Shown: piece after piece, positions 32,758 to 41,327 of the stretch
Position numbering within the stretch: the first letter of the stretch is position 1
Layout of the letters: every line of letters starts with the position of its first letter
Origin: Candidatus Lachnoclostridium avicola
Lineage (GTDB): Bacteria; Bacillota; Clostridia; Lachnospirales; Lachnospiraceae
Assembly (NCBI GenBank): GCA_019114465.1
Contig: DXFM01000003.1
Coordinates: 124,001 to 188,000 of the forward strand
Direction: 5' to 3'
Length of the DNA stretch: 64,000 nucleotides
Notes under the pieces: generated by a model
What the model was told of the DNA's origin: nothing
Database searches by the model: none
What the model saw: the letters and a program-made list of their open reading frames with translations, nothing else
Position numbers and translations under genes: made by a program

Positions 32758-34133
32758 TAGACGGGAAGACGAAAGTGTGCGGCATTATGGCAAATCCGGT
32801 GGAGCACTCCTATTCTCCCATGATGCAGAATTTCTTCGGGGAGGAGACGGGCGTGAATTTTGCCTATGTCCCTCTGAAGGTGGAGCCGGACATGGTGGAG
32901 GAGGCGGTGAAGGGCGCCTACGCCATGAACCTGGCGGGAGTGAACGTGACGGTGCCCTACAAGCAGCAGGTGATGCCTTTCCTGAAGGAAATCGACGAGG
33001 GAGCGGCGGCCATCGGGGCGGTCAACACCCTGGTGCGGGTGGAAGGCGGCTACCGGGGGTACAATACGGACGCCCCCGGCCTGTACCGGGCCATGGAGGA
33101 GGAGGGAATCTCCATCGAGGGGGAATCCTGCATTCTCCTGGGAGCCGGAGGCGGGGCGAAAGCGGCGGCCTGGACTCTGGGAGTACACGGGGCGAAGCAG
33201 GTGTACCTGCTGAACCGGAATGAGGAGCGGGCGCGGCTTCTGGCGGAGGAGATGAACGGCCGCTTCGGCCGGGAGGTGTTTGTTCCCATGGGTCTGGACG
33301 GCTGGCGAGAAATTCCCAAGGGTTCCTATCTGTGCCTGCAGACCACCAGCGTGGGCATGGCTCCCAGGTCGGAGGAGATCCTGATCCGGGACGAGGAGTT
33401 CTACAAAATGATCCACACCGGCTTTGACATTATCTACACACCCTTTGAGACCTCCTTTATGAAGGCGGTGAGACAGGCGGGAGGACGGGCGTTCAACGGC
33501 CTCTCCATGCTGATCTACCAGGGAGTGATCGCCTACGAGCTGTGGAATCCGGAGGTAAAGATCCGCCGGGAGACGGTGGCGCGGATCCGGAAAATGATGA
33601 TGGACCGGCTGACGGGCAAAAAGGGAAATGTGATCTTTATCGGCTTTATGGGGGCGGGAAAGACCACGGTGGGACAGGCCTACGCCAGAAAGTTTTCCAT
33701 GCCCTTTGTGGATACGGACGAGTTAATCGAGAGGGAGGCGGGCAGATCCATCTCCGACATATTCGCGTCGGAGGGAGAGGAAGCCTTCCGCCGGATGGAG
33801 ACGGAGACGGTGCGGAAGCTCCGGGAACACACGGAGCACGCGGTGATTTCCGTGGGCGGCGGCCTTCCTCTCAGGGAGGAAACCCGCCGGCTGCTTCGGG
33901 AAACGGGCACGGTGGTGTACCTAAAAATCCGGCCGGAGACGGTGTGCAGCCGCCTGGCAGGGGATGACAGCAGACCCATGATGCGCGGCGGGAATCCGGA
34001 AGAACGGGCCAGGGAACTCCTTGACGCCAGAGAGGAATTCTATGAGGCGGCGTCCCATTTTTCTGTGGAGACGGACGGGAAAACCGTGGAGGAGATCGTG
34101 GAGGAAGTGGGAAGAAAGGGGAATGAGAGATGA
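32754..34133 (+). CDS. aroEK: bifunctional shikimate dehydrogenase / shikimate kinase (AroE-AroK fusion)
   Basis: A 459-residue fusion performing two successive steps of the chorismate pathway. Residues 1 to about 285 are AroE: NPVEHSYSPMMQN, NVTVPYKQQ (catalytic Lys), GAVNTLV, GYNTDAPG (Asp), nucleotide site LLGAGGGAKAAAWTL and LLNRNEERA. From about residue 290 comes AroK: Walker A FIGFMGAGKTTVG, DTDELIE, FRRMETETV, SVGGGLPL, RPMM lid. The GTG start at 32754 overlaps the yqeG stop by 4 nt (GTGA). The downstream aroQ overlaps its stop by 4 nt, so the three genes form a tightly coupled unit. The fusion lets 3-dehydroshikimate be reduced and phosphorylated by one protein. Confidence 0.94.
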   Translation: MIDGKTKVCGIMANPVEHSYSPMMQNFFGEETGVNFAYVPLKVEPDMVEEAVKGAYAMNLAGVNVTVPYKQQVMPFLKEIDEGAAAIGAVNTLVRVEGGYRGYNTDAPGLYRAMEEEGISIEGESCILLGAGGGAKAAAWTLGVHGAKQVYLLNRNEERARLLAEEMNGRFGREVFVPMGLDGWREIPKGSYLCLQTTSVGMAPRSEEILIRDEEFYKMIHTGFDIIYTPFETSFMKAVRQAGGRAFNGLSMLIYQGVIAYELWNPEVKIRRETVARIRKMMMDRLTGKKGNVIFIGFMGAGKTTVGQAYARKFSMPFVDTDELIEREAGRSISDIFASEGEEAFRRMETETVRKLREHTEHAVISVGGGLPLREETRRLLRETGTVVYLKIRPETVCSRLAGDDSRPMMRGGNPEERARELLDAREEFYEAASHFSVETDGKTVEEIVEEVGRKGNER

Positions 34134-34561
34134 AGATACTGGTGATCAACGGGCCGAACATCAATTTTCTCGGAATCCGGGAGAAGGGAATCTACGGCAC
34201 GGAAAGTTATGAGACCCTGGTGAGAAACCTGGAGGAAAAAGGAAAGGCGGAGGGTCATGAGGTGGAGGTGTTCCAGAGCAATTATGAGGGCGGCATCATC
34301 GACCGGATCCAGGCTGCCTACAGCGACGGGACGGAGGCCATCATCATCAATCCGGGAGCCTTCACCCACTACAGCTACGCGGTGAGGGACGCTCTTGCAT
34401 CCATCGAGCTGCCCAAAATTGAGGTGCATATTTCCAATGTCCACAAGCGTGAGGAGTTCCGCCATGTGTCGGTGACCGCCCCGGTGTGCACCGGTCAGGT
34501 GGTGGGTCTGGGGCTGAAAGGCTACGAGCTTGCCATGGACTACCTGACGGGAAATTTGTAA
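34130..34561 (+). CDS. aroQ: type II 3-dehydroquinate dehydratase
   Basis: A 143-residue dodecameric enzyme that dehydrates 3-dehydroquinate to 3-dehydroshikimate, the substrate of the preceding fusion protein. Motifs: VINGPNINFLG with catalytic Tyr nearby (GIYG), QSNYEGGIIDRI, INPGAFTHYSYAVRDAL, EVHISNVHKREEFRH. ATG overlaps the aroEK stop (ATGA). The Asn-Ile in GPNIN replaces the usual GPNLN, a conservative change. Confidence 0.94.
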   Translation: MKILVINGPNINFLGIREKGIYGTESYETLVRNLEEKGKAEGHEVEVFQSNYEGGIIDRIQAAYSDGTEAIIINPGAFTHYSYAVRDALASIELPKIEVHISNVHKREEFRHVSVTAPVCTGQVVGLGLKGYELAMDYLTGNL

Positions 34562-34568
34562 AAAGGTG

Positions 34569-34597
34569 TTGAAAATACCTGTGTTTTAGTATAGAAT
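34569..34597 (+). promoter_or_regulatory. promoter of efp
   Basis: TTGAAA (34569-34574), 17-bp spacer, TAGAAT (34592-34597), starting 8 nt after the aroQ stop. Confidence 0.8.
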
Positions 34598-34654
34598 AGA
34601 ACCGATTGATTTTAGCAAGTATGAGAGAAAAGTAGTTAAGGAGGAATATCATTT

Positions 34655-35212
34655 ATGATATCAGCTGGTGATTTTAGAAACGGCTTGACACTTGAAATCG
34701 ACGGCAATGTTTGCCAGATTATCGAGTTCCAGCATGTAAAACCGGGAAAGGGAGCCGCTTTCGTCCGGACGAAGATCAAGAACGTGATCAGCGGCGGCGT
34801 GGTTGAGAGAACCTTCCGTCCCACAGAGAAGTTCCCGGCCGCCAGAATCGACCGCGTGGATATGCAGTATCTGTACTCAGACGGAGATCTGTACTATTTC
34901 ATGAATGTGGAGACCTTTGATCAGATCGCGTTAAACAGCGACACCATCGGCGATGCCCTGAAGTTTGTAAAAGAGAACGAGATGTGCAAGATCTGCTCCT
35001 ACAATGGCAATGTGTTCTCTGTGGAGCCGCCTTTATTCGTAGAGCTGGAAGTGACCGAGACAGAGCCTGGATTCAAGGGCGACACAGCTACCGGCGCCAC
35101 GAAGCCCGCAACCCTGGAGACCGGCGCTACCATCAATGTTCCGCTGTTTGTGAACGTAGGTGACAAATTAAAGATTGATACCCGTACGGGTGAGTACCTG
35201 TCCAGAGTATAA
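34655..35212 (+). CDS. efp: translation elongation factor P
   Basis: A 185-residue EF-P: domain [26 protein letters not shown] with the loop [12 protein letters not shown] (the usual modifiable Lys position in PGKG), and OB domains II-III ending [17 protein letters not shown]. It relieves ribosome stalling at polyproline stretches. AAGGAGG precedes the ATG. Monocistronic, with its own promoter and terminator. Confidence 0.97.
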   Translation: MISAGDFRNGLTLEIDGNVCQIIEFQHVKPGKGAAFVRTKIKNVISGGVVERTFRPTEKFPAARIDRVDMQYLYSDGDLYYFMNVETFDQIALNSDTIGDALKFVKENEMCKICSYNGNVFSVEPPLFVELEVTETEPGFKGDTATGATKPATLETGATINVPLFVNVGDKLKIDTRTGEYLSRV

Positions 35213-35232
35213 GAGACAGGATGGATAGAGAG

Positions 35233-35274
35233 GGAGAACGCCTGGAATCGAAGGAGACGGGCGTTCTCCTTTTT
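35233..35274 (+). terminator. intrinsic terminator of efp
   Basis: GGAGAACGCC (35233-35242) pairs with GGCGTTCTCC (35260-35269), then T5. The spacer from here to 35404 contains nothing I can name; no T-box consensus is visible ahead of argS. Confidence 0.9.
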
Positions 35275-35404
35275 CCATATGAGGTTAGCTATAACTAATA
35301 GATGGTGCTCATCGTATCCCACCGCAGATCCGCCCTCACCGGGTGCCGGATTGCAGAAATCGGAGGAAAGACGGGAGTTCCCGGCTAAAATCTCCCGGAA
35401 TCCG

Positions 35405-35433
35405 TTGCTTTTTCCCATGTTTTGCCTTATAAT
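35405..35433 (+). promoter_or_regulatory. promoter of argS
   Basis: TTGCTT (35405-35410), 17-bp spacer, TATAAT (35428-35433). Confidence 0.75.
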
Positions 35434-35489
35434 ATTTAGTTGCTTGTAAGGAAAACGAAGGAACACTGTATAGAAAGGAAATGGGAAGA

Positions 35490-37259
35490 ATGAAGAAGAT
35501 CCTCGATTTGATCGCCGGAGAGCTGAAGCCCGTGTTTGCGGAGTGCGGATATGACCAGTCCTATGCGAAGGTAAACCTGTCCAACCGCCCGGATCTGTGT
35601 GAGTACCAGTGCAACGGGGCCATGGCGGCGGCGAAGAAATATAAAAAGAAGCCCATTGATATTGCCAATGAGGTAGTGGAGAAGGCCTCGGCCAACCCGG
35701 TATTTTCTGAGATCACGGCGGTGATGCCGGGATTTATCAACATCCGGTTAAACGGGGAATGGCTGGCGGGATATTTAAACGGCATGTGCTCCCAGGACAA
35801 GCTGGGCATTGAGGAGCCGGAGAAGCCGGAGACTATCATTGTGGATTACGGCGGAGCCAACGTGGCAAAGCCCCTCCATGTGGGCCATCTCCGGGCTGCC
35901 ATCATCGGCGAGAGCGTCAAGCGCATGGGAAAATTCCTGGGCCACCATGTGATCGGCGATGTGCACCTGGGAGACTGGGGACTGCAGATGGGCCTGATCA
36001 TTGAGGAGCTTCGGGACCGGAGACCGGATCTTCCCTATTTTGATCCGGATTTCAAGGGAGAGTATCCCCAGGAGCCGCCCTTTACCATCAGCGAGCTGGA
36101 GGAGATCTATCCGGCGGCCAGCGCCAAGTCCAAGGAGGACACGGAGGCGGGCCATGCCTTTAAGGAGAGGGCTCAGACGGCCACTTTCCAGCTGCAGAAC
36201 GGCTATCCGCCCTACCGGGCCATCTGGAAGCACATCATGAATGTGTCCCTGGCGGATCTGAAGAAAAACTACGACAGCCTGGACGTGCATTTTGATCTGT
36301 GGAAAGGGGAGAGCGACGCTCAGCCCTATATCCCCGGTCTGATCAACGATCTCATCGCCAAGGGGCTGGCTTACGAGAGCCAGGGAGCTCTGGTGGTGGA
36401 TATTGCTGAGGAGACCGACGCCAAAGAGCTGCCGCCCTGCATCATCCGGAAATCTGACGGAGCGGCCCTCTACGCCACCTCCGACCTGGCCACCATTGTG
36501 GAGCGGGAGCAGGATTTCCATCCGGATCACTACATTTATGTGGTAGACAAACGGCAGGAGCTTCACTTTACCCAGGTATTCCGTGTGGCGAAGAAGGCGG
36601 GAATCGTGGCTCCGGAGCGGAAGATGGATTTCCTGGGCTTCGGCACCATGAACGGCAGGGACGGAAAGCCCTATAAGACCAGAGAGGGCGGCGTGATGCG
36701 CCTGGAGAAGCTGATCGCCGAGGTAAACGACGCTGCCTACCAGAAGATCATGGAAAACCGCACGGTCTCCGAGGAGGAGGCGAAGGAGACGGCCAAGATC
36801 GTAGGTCTGTCCGCGCTGAAATACGGGGATCTCTCCAACCAGGCGGCGAAGGACTACGTATTTGACATCGACCGGTTTACCTCCTTTGAGGGAAATACAG
36901 GCCCTTATATTCTGTACACCATTGTGAGGATCAAATCCATCCTCAGCAAAAACGGCGGACTTTCTGAGAATGCGAAGATTCTTCCGGCGGTGACGGAGGC
37001 GGAGCGGGCTCTGCAGCTGGAGATTACAAAGTATAATGAGGCAGTGAACGCGGCGTTCGATGAGCTGGCGCCCCACAAGATCTGCCAGTACGTGTACGAT
37101 CTGTCCAACGCCTGCAACCGTTTCTACCACGATACCAAAATCATCACAGAGGAAAATGAGCAGCAGAAGGAGAGCTGGCTGGCTCTGGTGCGCCTGGCAA
37201 AGGACGTGCTGGAGACCTGCATCAATCTTCTTGGAATTCAGGCCCCGGACCGTATGTAG
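35490..37259 (+). CDS. argS: arginyl-tRNA synthetase
   Basis: A 589-residue class I synthetase that charges tRNA-Arg. It has the N-terminal ArgRS-specific domain, the HIGH-type signature ANVAKPLHVGHLRAAIIGES, LGDWGLQMG, the KMSKS-equivalent region TREGGVMRLEKL, and the DALR anticodon-binding C-terminus (NTGPYILYTIVRIKSI, LVRLAKDVLETCINLLGI). The ATG at 35490 is preferred to one 9 nt upstream since AAGGAAATGGGAAG fits as its ribosome site. Monocistronic, closed by the terminator at 37285. Confidence 0.95.
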   Translation: MKKILDLIAGELKPVFAECGYDQSYAKVNLSNRPDLCEYQCNGAMAAAKKYKKKPIDIANEVVEKASANPVFSEITAVMPGFINIRLNGEWLAGYLNGMCSQDKLGIEEPEKPETIIVDYGGANVAKPLHVGHLRAAIIGESVKRMGKFLGHHVIGDVHLGDWGLQMGLIIEELRDRRPDLPYFDPDFKGEYPQEPPFTISELEEIYPAASAKSKEDTEAGHAFKERAQTATFQLQNGYPPYRAIWKHIMNVSLADLKKNYDSLDVHFDLWKGESDAQPYIPGLINDLIAKGLAYESQGALVVDIAEETDAKELPPCIIRKSDGAALYATSDLATIVEREQDFHPDHYIYVVDKRQELHFTQVFRVAKKAGIVAPERKMDFLGFGTMNGRDGKPYKTREGGVMRLEKLIAEVNDAAYQKIMENRTVSEEEAKETAKIVGLSALKYGDLSNQAAKDYVFDIDRFTSFEGNTGPYILYTIVRIKSILSKNGGLSENAKILPAVTEAERALQLEITKYNEAVNAAFDELAPHKICQYVYDLSNACNRFYHDTKIITEENEQQKESWLALVRLAKDVLETCINLLGIQAPDRM

Positions 37260-37284
37260 GATCCGGGAACTGCAGAAATGAGGG

Positions 37285-37326
37285 ACAACCTCCGGCGGAG
37301 AAGGAGCTCTGCCGGGGGTTGTTTTT
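37285..37326 (+). terminator. intrinsic terminator of argS
   Basis: A 12-bp stem (ACAACCTCCGGC, 37285-37296, with 37311-37322, one T-G pair) and a T5 tail. Confidence 0.88.
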
Positions 37327-37348
37327 CAAAGGGAGGAGAAAAATCTGC

Positions 37349-40300
37349 ATGACCATCACTGAATTTTCATCCAACACGTTCTGGAAGGGAGAGACCGGGA
37401 TCAAGGCGGCCGTGTCTGACGGGAACCGCACATACCGGTCCTCCCTCTATCTGAAAAACGGGCAGGTATTCGATTACTCCTGTACCTGCGCGGATGGCCG
37501 TTCCTACAAGGGAATGTGTCCCCACTGCGCCGCCCTTCTGGCTTATTACAAGGAGCGGAGAAGGGAGGAGAACGGGCGCATGGTATTCACTTCCCAGGAG
37601 ATCCGGGGAATGATCCGGGAATACACCAACCGGGAGGTGGCGGACATTCTGCGGGAGGAGGAAGGAGCGGACGTGGTGCTGCGCCCCCGCCTGCTGTTTA
37701 AAAGCTCCGGCCTGCAGCTGGAGTTTGATGTGGGAAAGGACCGGTTTTACGTGATCCGTGATCTGCCGTCCTTCGGGGAGGCGGTGGACAGCGGGACCAT
37801 GGTCCGCTACGGGAAAAATTTCGCGTTCCACCACAGCCTTTCCGCCTTTACGCCGGAGAGCCGCCCCATGGCGGAATTTCTCATGGATCTGATTCACACT
37901 TACCGGGATTACTATGCCCATTTTCACCGTACCGGAGGCTCTGCGGTCCCGGCGTTCCGCAGCATTCAGCTGAATAAAGGGGATCTGGACCGCTTTTTTG
38001 AGCTGGTGATGGGGCAGATGCTGGAGACGGAGGACCACAGGGGACAGAGAAGAAAACTGCTGGTGACGGAGGAACTGCCGGGGCTGAAGGTTCAGGTGGA
38101 GAGGAGCGGCCGGGACGGCATCTCCATTTCTCTGCCGGAAGAACTGGTGTATCTGAAAGGAGAATCCGCCATTTACCTGGCCATGGAGGACCGTCTCTGC
38201 CGCTGCCGGGGAGAGCGGGGGCGGGAGCTGACCGTGTTCCTGGACGGCATTGCGGGAGGAAGGGGAGGAAGGACGCTGGAGATCAACGACCGGGACCTGC
38301 CTCTGTTTTACGAGCGGGTGGTGAGAAAGCTGGAGCCTTACATCTCCTTCCAGTCGGAGGATGTGAGGCTGGAGGATTACCGCCCCCAGGAGCTGAAGGC
38401 CCGATTTGCCTTTGACAGCCCAGGCCCGAATGAGGTCGTGCTTCATCCCACTCTCTCCTACGGAGATTTCTCTTTCCATCCCATTGAAGATGAAAAGGTG
38501 CCCAGGACGGTGTGCCGGGATGTGCCCGGGGAGTTCCGGATCAGCCAGACCATCACAAAATATTTCAAATACCGGGAGGAGGACGGCAGCGATCCGGTGA
38601 TCCGGGACGACGAGGAAGCGGTGTACCGCCTGCTCACAGAGGGAATTCCGGAATTTCAGGCCCTGGGTGAAGTGGCGGTCTCGGAGGAGATGAAAAAGCT
38701 GAAGATTCTGCCGCCGCCCGCCGTCTCCGTGGGGGTTTCCTACGCCGGAAACTGGCTGGAGCTGAAGGTGGACGCTGAAGGGATGAGCCGCCAGGAACTG
38801 TTAAAGATCCTGGACAGCTACCGTCAGAGAAAGAAATACTACCGCCTGAAGTCCGGGGAATTTCTGGAGCTGAAGGATGACGGCCTGCTGACGGTGGCGG
38901 GCATGCTGGACGGCCTGGGCCTGACGAAGGCCCAGATGGGAGAAGAGGTGATCCGGGTGCCCGGCTACCGGGTGTTTTACCTGGATTCCATACTGGAGGC
39001 CCGCCGGGGAATGAGCGTGTACCGGGACCGGATGTTCAAAACCGTGGTGCGGGGAATGAAGTCGGTGGAGGACAGCGATTTTGAGATTCCCGGGAGCTTT
39101 CAAGGGGAACTGAGGGAATACCAGAAGCTGGGATTTAAGTGGATGAAGACTCTGGATGAGCTGGGCTTCGGAGGAATCCTGGCGGACGACATGGGACTGG
39201 GAAAGACGGTCCAGGTGATCGCTCTGCTGCTGGATGAGAAGGAGCGGCGGGAGACGGCCCGGCCGTCCCTCATCGTCTGCCCCGCCTCTCTGGTTTACAA
39301 CTGGGAAAACGAGCTGGAAAAGTTCGGCCCGTCCTTAAAGGTGCTGCTGGTGACGGGAAACGCGGCCCAGAGAAAGGAAGCGGCTGCCCGGGCGGGAGAG
39401 TACGACGTGGTAATCACTTCCTACGACCTGCTGCGGAGAGATCTGGAGCTCTACAGAGATCTGGAATTCCGCTATCAGGTCATCGACGAGGCCCAGTACA
39501 TTAAAAACGCGGGCACTCTGAACGCCAAGGCGGTAAAGGCAGTCCGGGCGGTGTCCCGTTTCGCCCTCACGGGAACGCCCATAGAAAACCATCTGGGAGA
39601 GCTGTGGAGCATTTTTGACTATCTGATGCCCGGGTTCCTGTTCAGCTACCAGAAATTTCGGAAAGAATATGAGATTCCCGTGGTGAAAGACCAGGACCGG
39701 CAGGCGCTGGAACGGCTTCACCGGCTGATCGGTCCCTTCATTCTGCGGAGACTGAAGAGCCAGGTGCTGAAGGAGCTTCCGGAGAAGCTGGAGACGGTGG
39801 TCTATTCCAGGGCGGAGGGAATGCAGAAGGAACTGTACCTGGCAAACGCCGCCCTGTTAAAGGAAAAGCTGGAGTCCGGAGGCTTTGAGGAAGACCGGTT
39901 TCAGGTGCTGGCTGCCCTTACCAGACTTCGTCAGATCTGCTGCCATCCGTCCCTGTGCTATACCAATTACCGGGAGGGCAGCGCGAAGCTGGAGACCTGC
40001 GTGGACCTGATCCGGGACGGCACGGGAGGCGGCCACCGGATTCTGCTGTTTTCCCAGTTTACCTCCATGCTGGACATTATAGGAAAGCGGCTGAAAAAGG
40101 AGGGAATCCCCTTCTACAGCCTGACGGGGGAGACGCCGAAGGAGGAGCGCATCCGCCTGGCCGGTGCCTTCGGCCAGGATGAGGTGATGGTGTTTCTCAT
40201 CTCCCTGAAGGCGGGAGGCACAGGCCTGAATCTGACGGCGGCGGACATGGTAATCCACTACGATCCCTGGTGGAATGTGGCGGCCCAGAACCAGGCCACC

Positions 40301-40492
40301 GACCGGGCCTACCGCATCGGCCAGGACAAGAAGGTGACTGTATTCAAGCTGATCATGAAGGACACGGTGGAGGAGAACATGCTGCGGCTGCAGCAGATGA
40401 AGCAGAGTCTGGCCGACGGGGTAATCACAGAGGGAACCATGGAACTTTCGTCTCTGACGGGCCGGGATGTGATGCGGCTTTTGGAAGGATAA
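37349..40492 (+). CDS. SNF2-family helicase with SWIM zinc finger
   Basis: A large protein of about 1047 residues. A SWIM zinc finger lies near the N-terminus (DYSCTCADGRSYKGMCPHCAAL, C-x-C...C-x-H type, written here in part). A long bacterial SNF2-associated region follows, and the C-terminal half is a SNF2 ATPase. Motifs: DDMGLGKTVQVIALL (Walker A), DEAQYIKN (Walker B), LTGTPIENHLGELWSIFDYL, LKAGGTGLNLTAADMVIHYD and DRAYRIGQ. Such proteins translocate on double-stranded DNA and are thought to act in transcription or repair. Start ATG 37349 has GGAGG about 12 nt upstream; a TTG at 37319 is an alternative. It lies 10 nt before the GntR gene. Confidence 0.92.
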   Translation: MTITEFSSNTFWKGETGIKAAVSDGNRTYRSSLYLKNGQVFDYSCTCADGRSYKGMCPHCAALLAYYKERRREENGRMVFTSQEIRGMIREYTNREVADILREEEGADVVLRPRLLFKSSGLQLEFDVGKDRFYVIRDLPSFGEAVDSGTMVRYGKNFAFHHSLSAFTPESRPMAEFLMDLIHTYRDYYAHFHRTGGSAVPAFRSIQLNKGDLDRFFELVMGQMLETEDHRGQRRKLLVTEELPGLKVQVERSGRDGISISLPEELVYLKGESAIYLAMEDRLCRCRGERGRELTVFLDGIAGGRGGRTLEINDRDLPLFYERVVRKLEPYISFQSEDVRLEDYRPQELKARFAFDSPGPNEVVLHPTLSYGDFSFHPIEDEKVPRTVCRDVPGEFRISQTITKYFKYREEDGSDPVIRDDEEAVYRLLTEGIPEFQALGEVAVSEEMKKLKILPPPAVSVGVSYAGNWLELKVDAEGMSRQELLKILDSYRQRKKYYRLKSGEFLELKDDGLLTVAGMLDGLGLTKAQMGEEVIRVPGYRVFYLDSILEARRGMSVYRDRMFKTVVRGMKSVEDSDFEIPGSFQGELREYQKLGFKWMKTLDELGFGGILADDMGLGKTVQVIALLLDEKERRETARPSLIVCPASLVYNWENELEKFGPSLKVLLVTGNAAQRKEAAARAGEYDVVITSYDLLRRDLELYRDLEFRYQVIDEAQYIKNAGTLNAKAVKAVRAVSRFALTGTPIENHLGELWSIFDYLMPGFLFSYQKFRKEYEIPVVKDQDRQALERLHRLIGPFILRRLKSQVLKELPEKLETVVYSRAEGMQKELYLANAALLKEKLESGGFEEDRFQVLAALTRLRQICCHPSLCYTNYREGSAKLETCVDLIRDGTGGGHRILLFSQFTSMLDIIGKRLKKEGIPFYSLTGETPKEERIRLAGAFGQDEVMVFLISLKAGGTGLNLTAADMVIHYDPWWNVAAQNQATDRAYRIGQDKKVTVFKLIMKDTVEENMLRLQQMKQSLADGVITEGTMELSSLTGRDVMRLLEG

Positions 40493-40502
40493 GGAGGCAG
40501 CC

Positions 40503-41192
40503 ATGGACAAGATTTATCACAAATCCCTGCCGGAGAAGACGGCGGACGGGATCTCAGACCTTATATACCGGGAAAACTACGGAGCCGGGGCGAAGCTGCC
40601 CGGGGAGAAGGAGCTGGCGGCCCGGCTGGAGGTGAGCCGCAATACGGTGCGGCAAGCCATCCGGATTCTGAGGGAGAAGCAGATTGTGGAGGTGCGCCGG
40701 GGAGCGGGCACCTTCGTCTCCGCCAGACGGGGGCTGAGCGACGATCTTCTGGGTCTTTCCCTGGTGAGCGACAAAAAGAAGCTGGTGCGGGATCTGCTGG
40801 AGCTGAGGCTTCTCATTGAGCCCAGGATGGCGGCCCTGGCGGCGGAGCGGGCCGGCCGGGAGGAAATGGACCGGCTCCGGTGCCTGTTCCGGAAGATGGA
40901 GGAGGAGTGCCTGGCGGGGCGGAACTATTTTGAGCAGGATATGGAATTTCACACCTGCATCGCCGGGTGCAGCGGAAACCTGGTGGTTCACAATCTCCTC
41001 CCGTCCATCCAGCAGGCCATCCTCCTCCAGGAGAATGTCACGGAACACCGGCTGGGGGAGAAGACGGTGGAGGCCCACCGGAGGATCCTGGCGGCCATTG
41101 AGGGCCGCCGCGGCTGCGAGGCCCAGGACGCCATGACCGCCCACCTGATCCAGAACCGGGAGAGGATCCTGAAGATGATGGAAGAAAATTAG
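40503..41192 (+). CDS. GntR/FadR family transcriptional regulator
   Basis: A 229-residue regulator: winged HTH at residues about 10-70 (KLPGEKELAARLEVSRNTVRQ, VEVRRGAGTFVS) and an all-helical FCD ligand-binding domain (LLELRLLIEPRMAALAAERA, EFHTCIAGCSGN, EAHRRILAAIEGR with metal-type His residues). AGGAGG precedes the ATG. The downstream FAD/glycerol-phosphate-dehydrogenase-like operon starts 136 nt later and has a palindrome over its -10 box, so it is the probable target. FCD regulators typically sense small organic acids. Confidence 0.88.
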   Translation: MDKIYHKSLPEKTADGISDLIYRENYGAGAKLPGEKELAARLEVSRNTVRQAIRILREKQIVEVRRGAGTFVSARRGLSDDLLGLSLVSDKKKLVRDLLELRLLIEPRMAALAAERAGREEMDRLRCLFRKMEEECLAGRNYFEQDMEFHTCIAGCSGNLVVHNLLPSIQQAILLQENVTEHRLGEKTVEAHRRILAAIEGRRGCEAQDAMTAHLIQNRERILKMMEEN

Positions 41193-41252
41193 ACAAACCG
41201 GTACTTTTTGTCCCTGACAGGGGGGAAAGCGATTCTTTTTCCGTGGTCAGGA

Positions 41253-41297
41253 TTGAAAAGGGGGAAAAAGCTGTGGTATAAGAAAACCACAGCTTTT
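41253..41297 (+). promoter_or_regulatory. promoter with overlapping 12-bp palindrome (candidate GntR operator/terminator)
   Basis: TTGAAA (41253-41258), 18-bp spacer, TATAAG (41277-41282). A perfect inverted repeat AAAAGCTGTGGT (41266-41277) / ACCACAGCTTTT (41286-41297) is centred on the -10 box. It could be the operator of the GntR protein encoded just upstream, and as RNA it could also end the upstream transcript (T4 tail). A further pair, CCTGAC (about 41214) and GTCAGG (about 41246), flanks the promoter. Confidence 0.6.
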
Positions 41298-41327
41298 ATC
41301 AGTTTTAGGAGGAGGGACAGAAACAAT

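Noticed and set aside
35275-35480. T-box leader for argS
   Set aside because: No T-box sequence or specifier stem recognised; only an ordinary promoter at 35405-35433.
35775-37130. Long open frame on the strand opposite argS (and similar ones opposite transketolase, prfC, GH4, SNF2 and RNase J genes)
   Set aside because: Antisense frames stay open in GC-rich genes with biased third positions. The sense genes have clear family motifs and ribosome sites, while these do not.
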